A stretch of 64,000 nucleotides of DNA from Mucilaginibacter xinganensis. Its GTDB lineage: Bacteria; Bacteroidota; Bacteroidia; Sphingobacteriales; Sphingobacteriaceae. The notes beneath the pieces are model-generated. The model did no database searches. It was not told the origin of the DNA and saw only the letters and a program-made list of their open reading frames with translations. Positions 18,944-27,959 of this stretch are shown one piece after another; positions within the stretch are counted from its first letter, which is position 1, and each line of letters begins with the position of its first letter. The translations under genes were made by a program, and so were the position numbers. Location: assembly GCA_026225055.1 (NCBI GenBank), contig JAMFSA010000095.1, positions 1-64,000 of the forward strand. The letters are read 5' to 3'.

Positions 18944-19501
18944 CTATCTAACTATCTTCGAGAAAAAATCCCACAAAACAATACCTGCGGATACTACGAT
19001 ATTAAAAGAATGCTTGGTGCCAAACTGTGGGATCTCGATACAGGCGTCAATCTTTTGCATTACCTCGTCGCTTACGCCGTTTACCTCGTTGCCAAAAATA
19101 AGCGCGTATTTTTCATCCCCGGCAGGGTTAAAATCATTTAACATGATACTGTTTTGGGCCTGTTCAATAGCAATGATTTGATAACCCCCATTACGCAAAT
19201 GTTCAACGGCTTGCAGCGTATCCTCAAAATATAGCCAGTTTATGGATTGTGTGGCACCGAGCGCAGTTTTTTCAATTTCACGATGAGGGGGCTGGGCGGT
19301 AATACCGCAAAGGCAGATCTGCTCAACCGCGAAGCCATCAGATGTGCGAAATATGGAGCCAATGTTATGCATACTCCGCACATTGTCCAACACAACCGCA
19401 ACCGGAAGTTTCTTCTGCGCCTTAAATTCATCAACCGAGGCGCGGTTCAGTTCATCCAGCTTTAACTTTTTATAGTCGTTGGTTATCGGATCGTTAGTCA
19501 T
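18944..19501 (-). CDS. TrmH/SpoU-family RNA 2'-O-methyltransferase
   Basis: An 185-residue SPOUT-class methyltransferase, counting from the ATG at 19501; the reading frame extends 10 codons further to a TTG, which I regard as unlikely. Motif 1 is VVLDNVRSMHNIGSIFRTSDGF, motif 2 is ALIFGNEVNGVSDEV, and motif 3 is IPQFGTKHSFNIVVSAGIVLWDF, which form the knotted SAM site. The position methylated (tRNA or rRNA) cannot be told from sequence. It lacks the N-terminal substrate-binding domain of RlmB-type enzymes, so it is closer to the short TrmH/TrmL-like group. Confidence 0.88.
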   Translation of the reverse strand: MTNDPITNDYKKLKLDELNRASVDEFKAQKKLPVAVVLDNVRSMHNIGSIFRTSDGFAVEQICLCGITAQPPHREIEKTALGATQSINWLYFEDTLQAVEHLRNGGYQIIAIEQAQNSIMLNDFNPAGDEKYALIFGNEVNGVSDEVMQKIDACIEIPQFGTKHSFNIVVSAGIVLWDFFSKIVR

Positions 19502-19551
19502 TTGCAGTATTATTTGGCAATAAAGCGGCAAATATACCTAATCCTGATGCT

Positions 19552-20727
19552 TTATGCCCTTATTGCTGATTCTTCCTTCAATAAACCAACACCATCGCCA
19601 ATTAATGAGCTGTAAACAGAAGGGGCGTAACCAATTTTTTGGGTGTAATATTCAGTTACCTCTTTTGCAAATTTCTCGAATGATGATTCCTTAACCAATG
19701 CTATGGCACAGCCGCCAAATCCGGCACCCGTCATACGTGCACCGGCAACATCGGGGTTAGTTTTGCTGTATTCTACAACAGTATCCAGTTCTATGCCGCT
19801 CACTTCGTACAAGTCGCGCAGCGAATTATGCGAGGCATACATCAAACGACCAAATTCTGCCAGGTTATTATTTGAAAGTGCAACACCGGCTAATTTAACA
19901 CGGTCGTTTTCTTTAACAACATGTTCCGCGCGTTTTTTAACTATCGCGTCGGTAATTAAATGCTCATATTTCTCAAACGTTGCGGTGTCAATATCGCAAA
20001 GGTTATTGATATCTAGCTCCTGCTGCAAGACTTTTAAAGCAGCCTGGCATTCCAACACACGTTCATTATATTTTGATTCAGCCAGTTTACGTGGTTTATT
20101 GGTGTTGATGATGGCTAAGATATGATCGCCCAGGTTGCTGTCAACAGCCTGATAATCGAGTGTATCACAGTTCAGTATCAGCGCCTTGTTCTTTTCGCCG
20201 AAGGCAACCGCAAACTGGTCCATAATGCCGCTGTTTAAGCCTATAAAGTTGTTTTCAACTGATTTTGACAGTTTTACAAGATCAAGTTTAGAGTAATCGC
20301 ACTCAAAAAGATCATTCAACGCAAATGCTGTAACCACTTCAATTGATGCTGATGAGGAAAGGCCTGAGCCGATAGGGATGTTACCGAAATACAGAAAATC
20401 CAATCCTTTTAATTGTTTGCTATCCTTAACAAAATGTTGGATCACTCCTAAAGGATAATTATACCATCCTTTACCTTCTTTTATATAATCGTTTTGTAAT
20501 GTTATCTCGAATTGCTCGTCAAAATTCAGGCTTCTGAAACGGAAAACGTTTTCATTATTAGCTGATATTAATAAATATGTGCCTAAAGTTACTGCGCATG
20601 GCATTACAAGGCCGCCATTATAATCAATATGTTCACCGATTAGGTTCACCCTGCCTGGTGAAAAATAGGCATGTTCGGCTTGTTTTTGGTAGATTTTTTT
20701 AAACTCTATTTGTAGGAAATCTCTCAT
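19552..20727 (-). CDS. galK: Galactokinase
   Basis: Phosphorylates galactose at C1 with ATP in the Leloir pathway. The ATG at 20727 gives 391 residues; an upstream in-frame TTG at 20760 adds 11 residues and is less likely. GHMP kinase motifs are present: SPGRVNLIGEHIDYNGGLVMP (about 23-43, with the substrate-contacting Glu-His-x-Asp), the ATP-binding GSGLSSSASIEV near 120, and C-terminal GARMTGAGFGGCAIALV. No other gal gene is adjacent. The next gene downstream is an RNA methylase, probably an unrelated neighbour. Confidence 0.95.
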   Translation of the reverse strand: MRDFLQIEFKKIYQKQAEHAYFSPGRVNLIGEHIDYNGGLVMPCAVTLGTYLLISANNENVFRFRSLNFDEQFEITLQNDYIKEGKGWYNYPLGVIQHFVKDSKQLKGLDFLYFGNIPIGSGLSSSASIEVVTAFALNDLFECDYSKLDLVKLSKSVENNFIGLNSGIMDQFAVAFGEKNKALILNCDTLDYQAVDSNLGDHILAIINTNKPRKLAESKYNERVLECQAALKVLQQELDINNLCDIDTATFEKYEHLITDAIVKKRAEHVVKENDRVKLAGVALSNNNLAEFGRLMYASHNSLRDLYEVSGIELDTVVEYSKTNPDVAGARMTGAGFGGCAIALVKESSFEKFAKEVTEYYTQKIGYAPSVYSSLIGDGVGLLKEESAIRA

Positions 20728-20890
20728 TGGTTTATAAAATTCAGAATCGGATAATTGCAAATATATAGGTTATAAAATATAAAATGTAAAAAATACAGTT
20801 TTAATTTATGGGAGTAATTATCAAGTAAACAGAAGCTGTTTTTTGCTTGTTATAAAGCGGATAGAACATAAAATCAATTACTTTAGCATT

Positions 20891-21181
20891 ATGAATCAAT
20901 ATATTGTTACGGGTTATGATTATACCGATGACGGGGCTTTAAAGCGCCGTATGGATGTTAGGCCGCACCATTTGGATGGAGCAAAAGACCTGAAAGAGAA
21001 AGGCAATTATGTAATTGGGGGAGCCCTGTTAAATGAAGAAGGTAAAATGATGGGTTCGGTTATGATCCTTCAGTTTGCGAACGAAGAAGAACTGGAAGCC
21101 TGGAAACAAAATGAGCCCTACATCACCCAAAAAATATGGGAATCAGTGGATGTAAAGCCATTCAAAGTAGCAGCCGTTTAA
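20891..21181 (+). CDS. YciI-family protein
   Basis: A 96-residue protein from the ATG at 20891; the open frame extends 16 codons upstream but with non-ATG starts and atypical sequence. The dimeric alpha-beta-barrel YciI fold is recognisable from MNQYIVTGYDYTDDGALKRRMDVRPHHLDGAKDL, the GNYVIGGALLNEEGKMMGSVMI core and EPYITQKIWESVDVKPF. The conserved His in RPHHLDG and the Asp residues fit the family. Function is unknown for most members. Confidence 0.88.
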   Translation: MNQYIVTGYDYTDDGALKRRMDVRPHHLDGAKDLKEKGNYVIGGALLNEEGKMMGSVMILQFANEEELEAWKQNEPYITQKIWESVDVKPFKVAAV

Positions 21182-21242
21182 TCGGTCTGAATTTATAAAA
21201 CAAGGCTCCGGGAATTGCTCCCTGCGCCTTGTTCATTGGTTC

Positions 21243-21384
21243 ATAGGTGTTCGGAAGGTTAAAGAAAGGGTCATGCTGAGGCACTCGAAGCATGTGGGCA
21301 AAGGCCTTTACGCTTACCCTTCGAGTGCCTCAGGGTGACCCTGCGCTCAATATTTGTAATAAAATAAATCTTCCGCACACCTAT
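21243..21384. repeat. REP-like palindromic element (GTCATGCTGAGG family)
   Basis: The outer segments ATAGGTGTTCGGAAG (from 21242) and CTTCCGCACACCTAT (to 21384) are nearly inverted. Inside, GTCATGCTGAGGCACTCGAAG (from 21271) faces CTTCGAGTGCCTCAGGGTGAC (to about 21338). The element fills the 221-base gap between two convergent genes. The inner pair is of a type I recall as dispersed in Bacteroidota intergenic DNA. Confidence 0.65.
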
Positions 21385-21402
21385 GTTTCATTGTTATAGA
21401 TA

Positions 21403-22134
21403 TTAGTGCCTTATTTTTACGCCTGTTGCCAGGTCGATAGTATAAACGGTGCCATTTAATGTTAATGTTGCCGCGTTGCCACCATTAAATACCAATATCC
21501 CATTATAACTAAATGACCCGGTTTTTGTTGAGGTACCTGATACGTTAATGGTTGCTGTACCACTTTTAATAATATGCTGTGGCTTGGTAAGTACAAGGTC
21601 TGTTGCTACCACATCCACACTGTTGCTGCCTGCGTCTGTTTTAGTTTGATAAGTGCCTGTACGTTTGTATTCGCCGCTTAAACCCAGTGTGGTTGAAGTT
21701 TTTCCTAAGCCCGAAAGTGTGAAATTTGAACTCCCTGAATTTGCTGAGGATAGGCTTGGGCCGGTAAAACTACCGCTGTATGATGATACTGCAGTTACGC
21801 TTCCGCTGAAAGTGCTGCTGTTCGGGTTGCAGTTTAAACTGTAAGTATATTTTGCGGAATAGTTATATGATGGCACCTGGCCGGTTGGTGTTTTACGGGT
21901 GATGCTATCGGTCCAGATGGTGCCGCATAGGGTGTCGACACTTATTTTTACCTGTGCTTCAACCGAAGCATCACTTATGGTATTAAAAGCGCCGTCGGTA
22001 TTAACAGCAAGAGATGTTGTTACGAGGTCGGCTGCCTGATCGGTTGGAGCGGTATCCGAATTTACTGTACCTTTTGTACAGCTCAATGCTCCCAATATCA
22101 GGAGCGATAGTATAGATAGTTTGAATGTTTTCAT
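21403..22134 (-). CDS. Putative lipoprotein of unknown function
   Basis: A 243-residue protein with a signal peptide ending in LILGALSC, where Cys19 would be lipidated, followed by TKGTVNSDTAP. The remainder is Ser/Thr/Gly-rich beta-strand sequence such as YSGSFTGPSLSSANSGSSNFTLSGLGKTSTTLGLSGEYKRTGTY. This suggests a repetitive beta structure facing the periplasm or cell surface. Two cysteines (CGTIW and LNCNPNSS) could form a disulfide. I recognise no named domain and it has no informative neighbours. Confidence 0.75.
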   Translation of the reverse strand: MKTFKLSILSLLILGALSCTKGTVNSDTAPTDQAADLVTTSLAVNTDGAFNTISDASVEAQVKISVDTLCGTIWTDSITRKTPTGQVPSYNYSAKYTYSLNCNPNSSTFSGSVTAVSSYSGSFTGPSLSSANSGSSNFTLSGLGKTSTTLGLSGEYKRTGTYQTKTDAGSNSVDVVATDLVLTKPQHIIKSGTATINVSGTSTKTGSFSYNGILVFNGGNAATLTLNGTVYTIDLATGVKIRH

Positions 22135-22187
22135 ATCAAAATAATGAGTTTAGTGGTTCATAATATCCTGATATGATCATATAAAAT

Positions 22188-22239
22188 GCGAAAGGTTTAA
22201 TTTGTATGTAATTTATTTTCACACAATTAAACCTTTCGC
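22188..22239. terminator. Terminator downstream of the aldo/keto reductase gene
   Basis: Perfect 15-bp arms GCGAAAGGTTTAATT (22188-22202) and AATTAAACCTTTCGC (22225-22239) with a 22-base loop. It lies 24 bases past the stop of the minus-strand reductase gene and 53 bases upstream of the lipoprotein gene start. Confidence 0.7.
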
Positions 22240-22263
22240 TTTAATAATTCAGAAAGAAAATGC

Positions 22264-23124
22264 TTATCCGGCTATCTTATCCAGGTGCTGCATGTCATCT
22301 GCAGTAAGCTCAACGCTAACCGCTTTGTGGTTTTCTTCAAGGTGTTTTACGCTTGATGTACCCGGGATAAGCAGGATATTATCACTATGGTGTAATAACC
22401 AGCTTAATGCGGTTTGATAAACAGTAGCGCCGTGTTTATCGGCTACTTCTTTCAGTTTTTCCTGACTGGCAACATTAGCCGCGTTAAGCGGGAACCATGG
22501 AATAAAGGCTATATTCTGCTCTTTTGTGTATTGCAAAACAGGTTCCCATTTACGATTGTCGACACTGTACATGTTTTGTACCGATACCACCTCAAAAAAC
22601 TGCTGCGCTTTTTTAATCTCATCCACACTAACTTCTGATAAACCGATGTGTTTGATCTTGCCTTCCTGCTGCGCTTTTTGCAGGAACTCAAAAGTTTTTT
22701 CGGCAGGTACCTTTGGGTCGATGCGGTGTAATTGGTAAAGATCTATCTGATCCAGTTGTAAGCGTTTTAAACTACCTTCCAACGCGGTTTTTAAATGATC
22801 AGGATGTCCGTTCACCGGCCATTGATCAGGGCCGGTACGCTCCAGGCCTCCTTTGGTCGCAATTACCAGTCCGCTGGCATAGGGGTGAAGCGCTTCGGCT
22901 ATCAATTCTTCTGATACATACGGGCCGTAGCTATCAGCTGTATCAATAAAATTAACGCCTAATTCAACGGCGCGTTTTAATACCCGGATAGCCTCATCTT
23001 TATCGCTTGGCGGGCCCCAAATGCCTTTGCCTGTAATGCGCATTGCGCCATAACCCAAACGGTTAACGGTAAGATCGCCACCGATGGTGAACGTTGGCTG
23101 ATATGAAATTGATGTGTTTGCCAT
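22264..23124 (-). CDS. Aldo/keto reductase
   Basis: A 286-residue NADPH-dependent oxidoreductase with a TIM-barrel fold. The ATG at 23124 (MANTSISYQP) is preferred over the longer frame. Catalytic tetrad residues are visible: the Asp and Tyr in VNFIDTADSYGPYVSEELIAEAL, the Lys in LVIATKGGLER, and the His in IDLYQLHRIDPK. The NADPH-binding C-terminal motif LLIPGTSSVKHLEENHKAV is typical of the YajO/oxidoreductase-in-MocA-cluster type. The physiological substrate is unknown. Confidence 0.93.
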   Translation of the reverse strand: MANTSISYQPTFTIGGDLTVNRLGYGAMRITGKGIWGPPSDKDEAIRVLKRAVELGVNFIDTADSYGPYVSEELIAEALHPYASGLVIATKGGLERTGPDQWPVNGHPDHLKTALEGSLKRLQLDQIDLYQLHRIDPKVPAEKTFEFLQKAQQEGKIKHIGLSEVSVDEIKKAQQFFEVVSVQNMYSVDNRKWEPVLQYTKEQNIAFIPWFPLNAANVASQEKLKEVADKHGATVYQTALSWLLHHSDNILLIPGTSSVKHLEENHKAVSVELTADDMQHLDKIAG

Positions 23125-23258
23125 GGTTATAATTATTGATTTACTATTTAACCCAATTGTAGCGTATTTGTTCGGTAACAAATCAATAGCAGTGTCAATT
23201 TAATAAGCCGGATCGGTATATCAAATAATGGTATATTGGCATAAAAATAAATCAATTT

Positions 23259-23693
23259 ATGGACGGGCAAAATTTTGCTAATCATCACCGTTATGCAAAA
23301 GGATATCACTTTTTACTCAGCGGTTTAATATTAATTGGGGCAATTGCATCAGTAGTAAATGTTATAACACATTCGCCAAATGACGGTGGTTATATGAGCG
23401 ATATACTTATTGCTTTGCTGTTTATCTGCACGGCATTAATATTTGTGTTTATGCGTCAGTTTCCGCTAAAGGCGCAGGACAGGGCGATCCGCGCTGAAGA
23501 AGGCCTGCGTTATTTTATACTCACCCGTAAACCTATCGACAGCCGCATAACCATAGGCCAAATTGCCGCGCTGCGTTTTGCACCCGATGATGAATTACTG
23601 CCATTGGTTGACAGGGCCGTAGCTGAAAACCTATCGCCAACAGATATTAAAAAGGCGATTAAAAACTGGAAAAGCGATATCCATCGCGTATAA
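23259..23693 (+). CDS. DUF6526-family membrane protein
   Basis: A 144-residue protein with two hydrophobic segments, YHFLLSGLILIGAIASVVNVI (about 16-36) and ILIALLFICTALIFVFMRQFP (about 49-69), joined by a short acidic loop. A soluble C-terminal half follows, with RAEEGLRYFILTRKPIDSRITIGQIAALRFAPDDELLPLVDRAVAE. This layout matches the DUF6526 family of Bacteroidota and Firmicutes, of unknown function. It is 15 bases upstream of the FAD oxidoreductase gene and may be co-transcribed with it. Confidence 0.8.
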   Translation: MDGQNFANHHRYAKGYHFLLSGLILIGAIASVVNVITHSPNDGGYMSDILIALLFICTALIFVFMRQFPLKAQDRAIRAEEGLRYFILTRKPIDSRITIGQIAALRFAPDDELLPLVDRAVAENLSPTDIKKAIKNWKSDIHRV

Positions 23694-23708
23694 TATCTTA
23701 ATTGTTTG

Positions 23709-25142
23709 ATGAAGCCAGATAAACGCGATTTTGATGCTGTAATTGTTGGTTCAGGCCCGAACGGACTTGCTGCTGCTATACTATTGCAGCAAAAAGGGTT
23801 ATCAGTTTTAATAGTAGAAGGAAAAAATGAGATAGGTGGAGGACTACGTTCGGCGGAACTTACTTTGCCGGGTTTTACACATGATATTTGCTCGGCCATA
23901 CATCCGCTCGCAGCTGGATCGCCGTTTTTTAAAACACTCCCGCTGGCCGATCATGGGCTGGAGTATATCTATCCTGAAATATCGGGCGCTCATCCATTTG
24001 ATGATGGTACGGCAGCCATACTTAAAAAATCTGTTGAAGAAACTGCACACCTGCTTGGTGCCGATGAACGGTCATATATAAACCTGATGCAGCCGGTGGT
24101 TAACGACTGGCCCTTAATAGCACCAGATGTGCTGGGTCCACTGCATTTTCCAAAACATCCGCTGGCTATGGCCCGGTTTGGAATGCCGGCCCTAACATCT
24201 GCTGCTTATCTCGCAAATCGGTTTGATACCGAAAAAGCAAAGGGGCTACTGGCAGGCATGGCAGCACATTCCATGCAGCCCTTAACCAATGTAGCCACAT
24301 CAGCCATCGCGCTGGTATTAATGGCATCGGGGCATTTGCAGGGCTGGCCTATACCAAAAGGCGGGTCAAAAAGTATAGCTAATGCGCTAGCTGCTTATTT
24401 TGTATCGATAGGCGGAAAGATTGAAACTGATCTTTATGTACTATCGCTGGAGCAATTGCCATCATCACATGCTGTATTATTTGATATATCGCCAAGGCAA
24501 TTATTACAGATAGCAGGGCATAAGTTTTCATCACTATATAAGTGGCAACTGGAACGTTACCGATACGGCATGGGCGTTTTTAAGGTAGATTGGGCGCTTG
24601 ATGCACCCATACCATTTACTGCTGCCGAATGTACACAGGCGGGTACCGTTCACATAGGAAATACTATGCGTGAGATAGCCTATACCGAGCAACAAACATG
24701 GAGCGGCCGCCACCCCGAAAAACCATTTGTATTACTTGCCCAGCAAAGTTTGTTCGATAGCACACGTGCACCATCTGGTAAACATACCGTGTGGGCTTAT
24801 TGCCATGTACCAAATGGCTCAACCGTGGATATGACAACCGCTATCGAAAATCAAATAGAACGCTTTGCCCCAGGTTTTAAAGAAAGAATATTGGCTAAAC
24901 ATACCATGAACACCGCACAGGTTGAGGAATACAATCCCAATTACATCGGCGGCGATATCAATTGTGGTGTAATTGATATTGGCCAGTTGTTTACCCGGCC
25001 TGCTTTGCGATGGTCGCCATATAAAACATCGGCAAAAGGTATTTACCTGTGTTCGGCAGCCACGCCGCCGGGAGGAGGAGTGCATGGCATGTGTGGGTAT
25101 TATGCTGCGAAAAGGGTTTTGAAAGACTTGTTTGATCATTAG
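23709..25142 (+). CDS. Phytoene desaturase-like NAD(P)/FAD-dependent oxidoreductase
   Basis: A 477-residue flavoprotein starting at the ATG 23709. The N-terminal Rossmann site reads AVIVGSGPNGLAAAILLQQKGLSVLIVEGKNEIGGGLRSAEL (about 10-51). The C-terminal FAD motif GIYLCSAATPPGGGVHGMCGYYAAKRVL is the CrtI/CrtN carotenoid-desaturase signature as found in the broad PDS/COG1233 group. No crtB or crtE genes are adjacent, so a carotenoid substrate is not established; many COG1233 members are saturases or unknown oxidoreductases. Its only close partner is the DUF6526 gene upstream. Confidence 0.85.
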   Translation: MKPDKRDFDAVIVGSGPNGLAAAILLQQKGLSVLIVEGKNEIGGGLRSAELTLPGFTHDICSAIHPLAAGSPFFKTLPLADHGLEYIYPEISGAHPFDDGTAAILKKSVEETAHLLGADERSYINLMQPVVNDWPLIAPDVLGPLHFPKHPLAMARFGMPALTSAAYLANRFDTEKAKGLLAGMAAHSMQPLTNVATSAIALVLMASGHLQGWPIPKGGSKSIANALAAYFVSIGGKIETDLYVLSLEQLPSSHAVLFDISPRQLLQIAGHKFSSLYKWQLERYRYGMGVFKVDWALDAPIPFTAAECTQAGTVHIGNTMREIAYTEQQTWSGRHPEKPFVLLAQQSLFDSTRAPSGKHTVWAYCHVPNGSTVDMTTAIENQIERFAPGFKERILAKHTMNTAQVEEYNPNYIGGDINCGVIDIGQLFTRPALRWSPYKTSAKGIYLCSAATPPGGGVHGMCGYYAAKRVLKDLFDH

Positions 25143-25203
25143 TCATTCGCTGCACTTGTCATTATGCTGCGCGTCATTGAGTCATTTCGCTGCGCTTGTC
25201 ATT
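25142..25203. repeat. Short direct repeat cluster with GTCATT units
   Basis: The 22-base unit at 25142-25163, beginning GTCATTCGCTGCACTTG, recurs with two differences as a 23-base unit at 25181-25203. Extra GTCATTGAG and GATCATTCGCCATTG pieces follow. The repeats start right at the stop codon of the upstream gene and look like a degraded tandem of a REP-like element. Confidence 0.55.
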
Positions 25204-25258
25204 GGATCATTCGCCATTGAAATAAACAATTTCACAAATATTTATTATTTTCGGTTCT

Positions 25259-25855
25259 ATGGATAAAGGACGTTTAGAGGCTTTCAGCGATGGGGTGATA
25301 GCTATTATCATAACTATTATGGTGCTGGAGCTTAAAGTGCCTCACGGCGATAGTGTGCAGGAATTGAAACCGCTTATCCCTGTATTTATAAGTTACCTGC
25401 TTAGCTTTATATACGTAGGCATTTATTGGAACAATCATCACCATATGTTCCAGGTGGTAAAATCAGTGAACGGGGCTGTGCTTTGGGCCAATATGCATTT
25501 ATTGTTCTGGATGTCACTCGTTCCGTTTGTTACCGCGTGGATGGGCGAGAACAACTTCACCAAATGGCCCACTATATTCTATGGCATATCATTAATTATG
25601 AGCGGGGTAGCCTATCGCATACTGGTTATAGTGTTAACAAGGCACGAAGGCGAAAATTCTATGCTGGCGGATGCAGTTGGCAGCGATTTTAAGGGCAGGA
25701 TATCTGTTGTGATCTACGCAATTGCTATCGCTCTGGCATGGGTAAATCCCTGTATCAGTTTTGTATTGTATGGCGCTGTGGCATGCATGTGGTTTATCCC
25801 CGACAGGAGGATAGAGAAAAAGGTTATTGGAGAAGAAAATAATCGGTATTTGTAG
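25259..25855 (+). CDS. TMEM175-family potassium channel-like protein
   Basis: A 198-residue integral membrane protein. The first helix carries the family hallmark Phe-Ser-Asp in MDKGRLEAFSDGVIAIIITIMVLELKVP. Five further hydrophobic segments follow, including LIPVFISYLLSFIYVGIYWNNHHHMF (second helix with the conserved tryptophan/asparagine/histidine run) and MHLLFWMSLVPFVTAWMGEN. Prokaryotic TMEM175 proteins assemble as tetramers of six-helix subunits and pass K+ ions. The gene is isolated, with its own leader. Confidence 0.9.
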   Translation: MDKGRLEAFSDGVIAIIITIMVLELKVPHGDSVQELKPLIPVFISYLLSFIYVGIYWNNHHHMFQVVKSVNGAVLWANMHLLFWMSLVPFVTAWMGENNFTKWPTIFYGISLIMSGVAYRILVIVLTRHEGENSMLADAVGSDFKGRISVVIYAIAIALAWVNPCISFVLYGAVACMWFIPDRRIEKKVIGEENNRYL

Positions 25856-26095
25856 ATCTTTGATCATTCATCTTGTTCATAAAACCTAAACTTCTTATCT
25901 GCAAAAAAGTCTGCGAAATTGGCTGCTTCCTTATGCCAAAACCCGGTTAAACGCCATTTTAAGCGCTGTATTATCCATTTTTAATTCATTAACACATTAT
26001 TTAACACTTAACATTTATTAACAATTTAATCAGGGGATATTTTGAAATATCTATAGTTTCCCCCCGTTTAGCTTGCTCACTTAAACAATATACAT

Positions 26096-26761
26096 ATGAG
26101 AAAATTAATGATTCTAACCGCTGCGTTTTTATTTGTAATGCAGATCTCAAAAGCACAAACTGAAAAAGGCGATCAATCACTGGGAATTAATTTGGGGTAT
26201 ACGGCTCAGCAAGTTACTAATGCTAACACAAACCCTCTTGTTAATCCCATATCAAACACCACTTATCAATACAAAAATTTTAGTGCCGGGCCCAATTACA
26301 GTTATTTTATTGCTGATAAGCTGGACATAGGCGCTGCCTTGTCATATGGGACATCATCGTCGACTAGTACGGATGGTGTTGATGTTTCAAAGCAAACTAC
26401 GAAAGATTATAGTGCCGCAATTTTTGTAAGGAAGTATTTTATGTACCATGATAAAATAGGTTTCCGTATGGGGCCGCAGTTCGGTTATACCGGCGGTACT
26501 AATAAGCTAACGTATAGTCAACAGCCTGCAGCCGATAATCAAAATAGTACCAGTAATGGTTATACAGCAGCTTTTAAACTTGATTTTGTGTACTATCCTG
26601 CTAAGAATATCGGTCTTTCAGCTACCATCGCTAATTTGGAATATGATCATACAAAAGATAACAACCACAACATGGGGAGTGGGACTACTGACAATCTGAA
26701 TTTAGATTTCATAAATAACGGGCTTAATCTGTCGGTGTTCTACGTTTTCGGTAATAAGTAA
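26096..26761 (+). CDS. Outer-membrane beta-barrel protein
   Basis: A 221-residue protein with signal peptide MRKLMILTAAFLFVMQISKAQ, cleaved after KAQ. The mature part alternates polar and hydrophobic residues, as in an 8-stranded OmpA/OmpW-like barrel (Pfam OMP_b-brl). Examples are NFSAGPNYSYFIADKLDIGAALSYG, AAIFVRKYFMYHDKIGFRMGPQFGY and the last strand LNLSVFYVFGNK. The 240-base upstream gap is AT-rich and must contain its promoter. The function is unknown, probably structural or in envelope stress. Confidence 0.85.
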   Translation: MRKLMILTAAFLFVMQISKAQTEKGDQSLGINLGYTAQQVTNANTNPLVNPISNTTYQYKNFSAGPNYSYFIADKLDIGAALSYGTSSSTSTDGVDVSKQTTKDYSAAIFVRKYFMYHDKIGFRMGPQFGYTGGTNKLTYSQQPAADNQNSTSNGYTAAFKLDFVYYPAKNIGLSATIANLEYDHTKDNNHNMGSGTTDNLNLDFINNGLNLSVFYVFGNK

Positions 26762-26785
26762 CATTAACCTAAACCTTGTTGCCAG

Positions 26786-26820
26786 CCGGTGAAGTAGAAA
26801 TACTTTACCGGTTTTTATTT
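26786..26820. terminator. Terminator between convergent genes
   Basis: The stem CCGGTGAAGTA / TACTTTACCGG has one G-T pair and a GAAA tetraloop (26786-26811). It is followed by a T-rich tract. It lies between the barrel gene and the glycosyltransferase gene that converge here. Confidence 0.85.
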
Positions 26821-27909
26821 TATTGATAGCGCCACCTCCTCAAATCTTTTAGCAATAGCCTCAAAAGAAAGATTTGCCCTGAAATACTCCAGCGAAGTTT
26901 TTTGTTTTTCGGCGATGTTGATTTGTTGTGTTTCAATTAATGCTGATAATAATGCTGCCTCATTTCCTGCCTCGTAAAGTAATCCACACCGACCATTATC
27001 TGTTATCATCCTGAATGAATTAATATCGGTTACCAACGGCATACACCCGCACGACATGGCTTCGCAAACTGCCGTACCGCTACCCTCATAATAGGAGCCT
27101 GAAATAATAATATCAGCGCTATTGAACCAGTATTGCAGATCGCTGTGTGGTACCTTACCTATTAGTTTGATGGCTTCCCCATTAGGTGATGATTTAAGTT
27201 CGACTTTTACTTGAGGCAACAACTCATCAGTATGATAGATCATATATAAACGCGCATCAGCTTGTATATTAACATACTGCAAAAATGCTTTTACAACTGT
27301 TAAAGGTGCTTTGTTGTCATTAAGTCGGCCTACCCATAAAAATGCTGGTGCACCGGTAATACCAGCTTTTTGAAAGGCCTCAGTTTTGTACATTGGTGTA
27401 AATACCGACGATACTTCCATTACCTCATGTATTTTGTTAACCGATGCAAGGTTGCCTTGTTCAACCCATTCCGCACCCATATTATGTGAGGCGAACAGGT
27501 AAGCATCGGTAAACTTATCGGCCAGTTTTTGCAGGCGTTTTTTTATCCCGGTAAAAGGCTTTTCAGCATGGTTTTGTATGATGATCTTTGTTTCTTTTTT
27601 AAGGAATAATCGCAGCTGCATTACCTGCAACGGGAAATGCAAGCCTTGTATCACTACTACGTCCGGGTTAAGCTGTCTAATAAAGCGGTGCGATTCAAGA
27701 GGAAATAAACTATGGGAAAAGCGTTTGAAATAATACCGCACGCCGTTTTTTACATGTTCGCCCTCATAATCAATCTGCTCAATGCTTATTATCTGGTGGT
27801 TTTTTGCTAATTCGTCCAATATCCCGGTATAAAAGCTAATTCTGCTTAACCATTCAACCGGGTCGATAAATTCAGGGGTGTAAACATAGCTGGCAAAAAT
27901 AAATTTCAT
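26815..27909 (-). CDS. Family 4 glycosyltransferase
   Basis: A 364-residue GT-B enzyme. The C-terminal Glycos_transf_1 domain shows FLWVGRLNDNKAPLTVVKAF (about 190-209), the second-sugar/phosphate region KLIGKVPHSDLQYWFNSADIIISGSYYEGSGTAVCEAMSCGCMPLVTDI with the EX7E-type acidic pair (Glu before GSGTAV and Glu in CEAMSCG), and AIAKRFEEVALSI at the end. These use nucleotide sugars for surface glycans. No other polysaccharide genes flank it. It follows the TPR histidine kinase gene by 50 bases on the same strand. Confidence 0.88.
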   Translation of the reverse strand: MKFIFASYVYTPEFIDPVEWLSRISFYTGILDELAKNHQIISIEQIDYEGEHVKNGVRYYFKRFSHSLFPLESHRFIRQLNPDVVVIQGLHFPLQVMQLRLFLKKETKIIIQNHAEKPFTGIKKRLQKLADKFTDAYLFASHNMGAEWVEQGNLASVNKIHEVMEVSSVFTPMYKTEAFQKAGITGAPAFLWVGRLNDNKAPLTVVKAFLQYVNIQADARLYMIYHTDELLPQVKVELKSSPNGEAIKLIGKVPHSDLQYWFNSADIIISGSYYEGSGTAVCEAMSCGCMPLVTDINSFRMITDNGRCGLLYEAGNEAALLSALIETQQINIAEKQKTSLEYFRANLSFEAIAKRFEEVALSIK

Positions 27910-27959
27910 CTATAACGAATGACGAGTATTGTAGAACTATGGTTGCCCCGACAAACTTA

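Noticed and set aside
23709..25142. Phytoene-desaturase-like gene taken as a carotenoid pathway gene
   Set aside because: No crtB, crtE or crtY-like gene is adjacent, and the COG1233 group has many non-carotenoid members.
25142..25203. GTCATT-containing repeats considered as a CRISPR array
   Set aside because: There are only two full units with a short gap, no regular spacers and no cas genes in the window.
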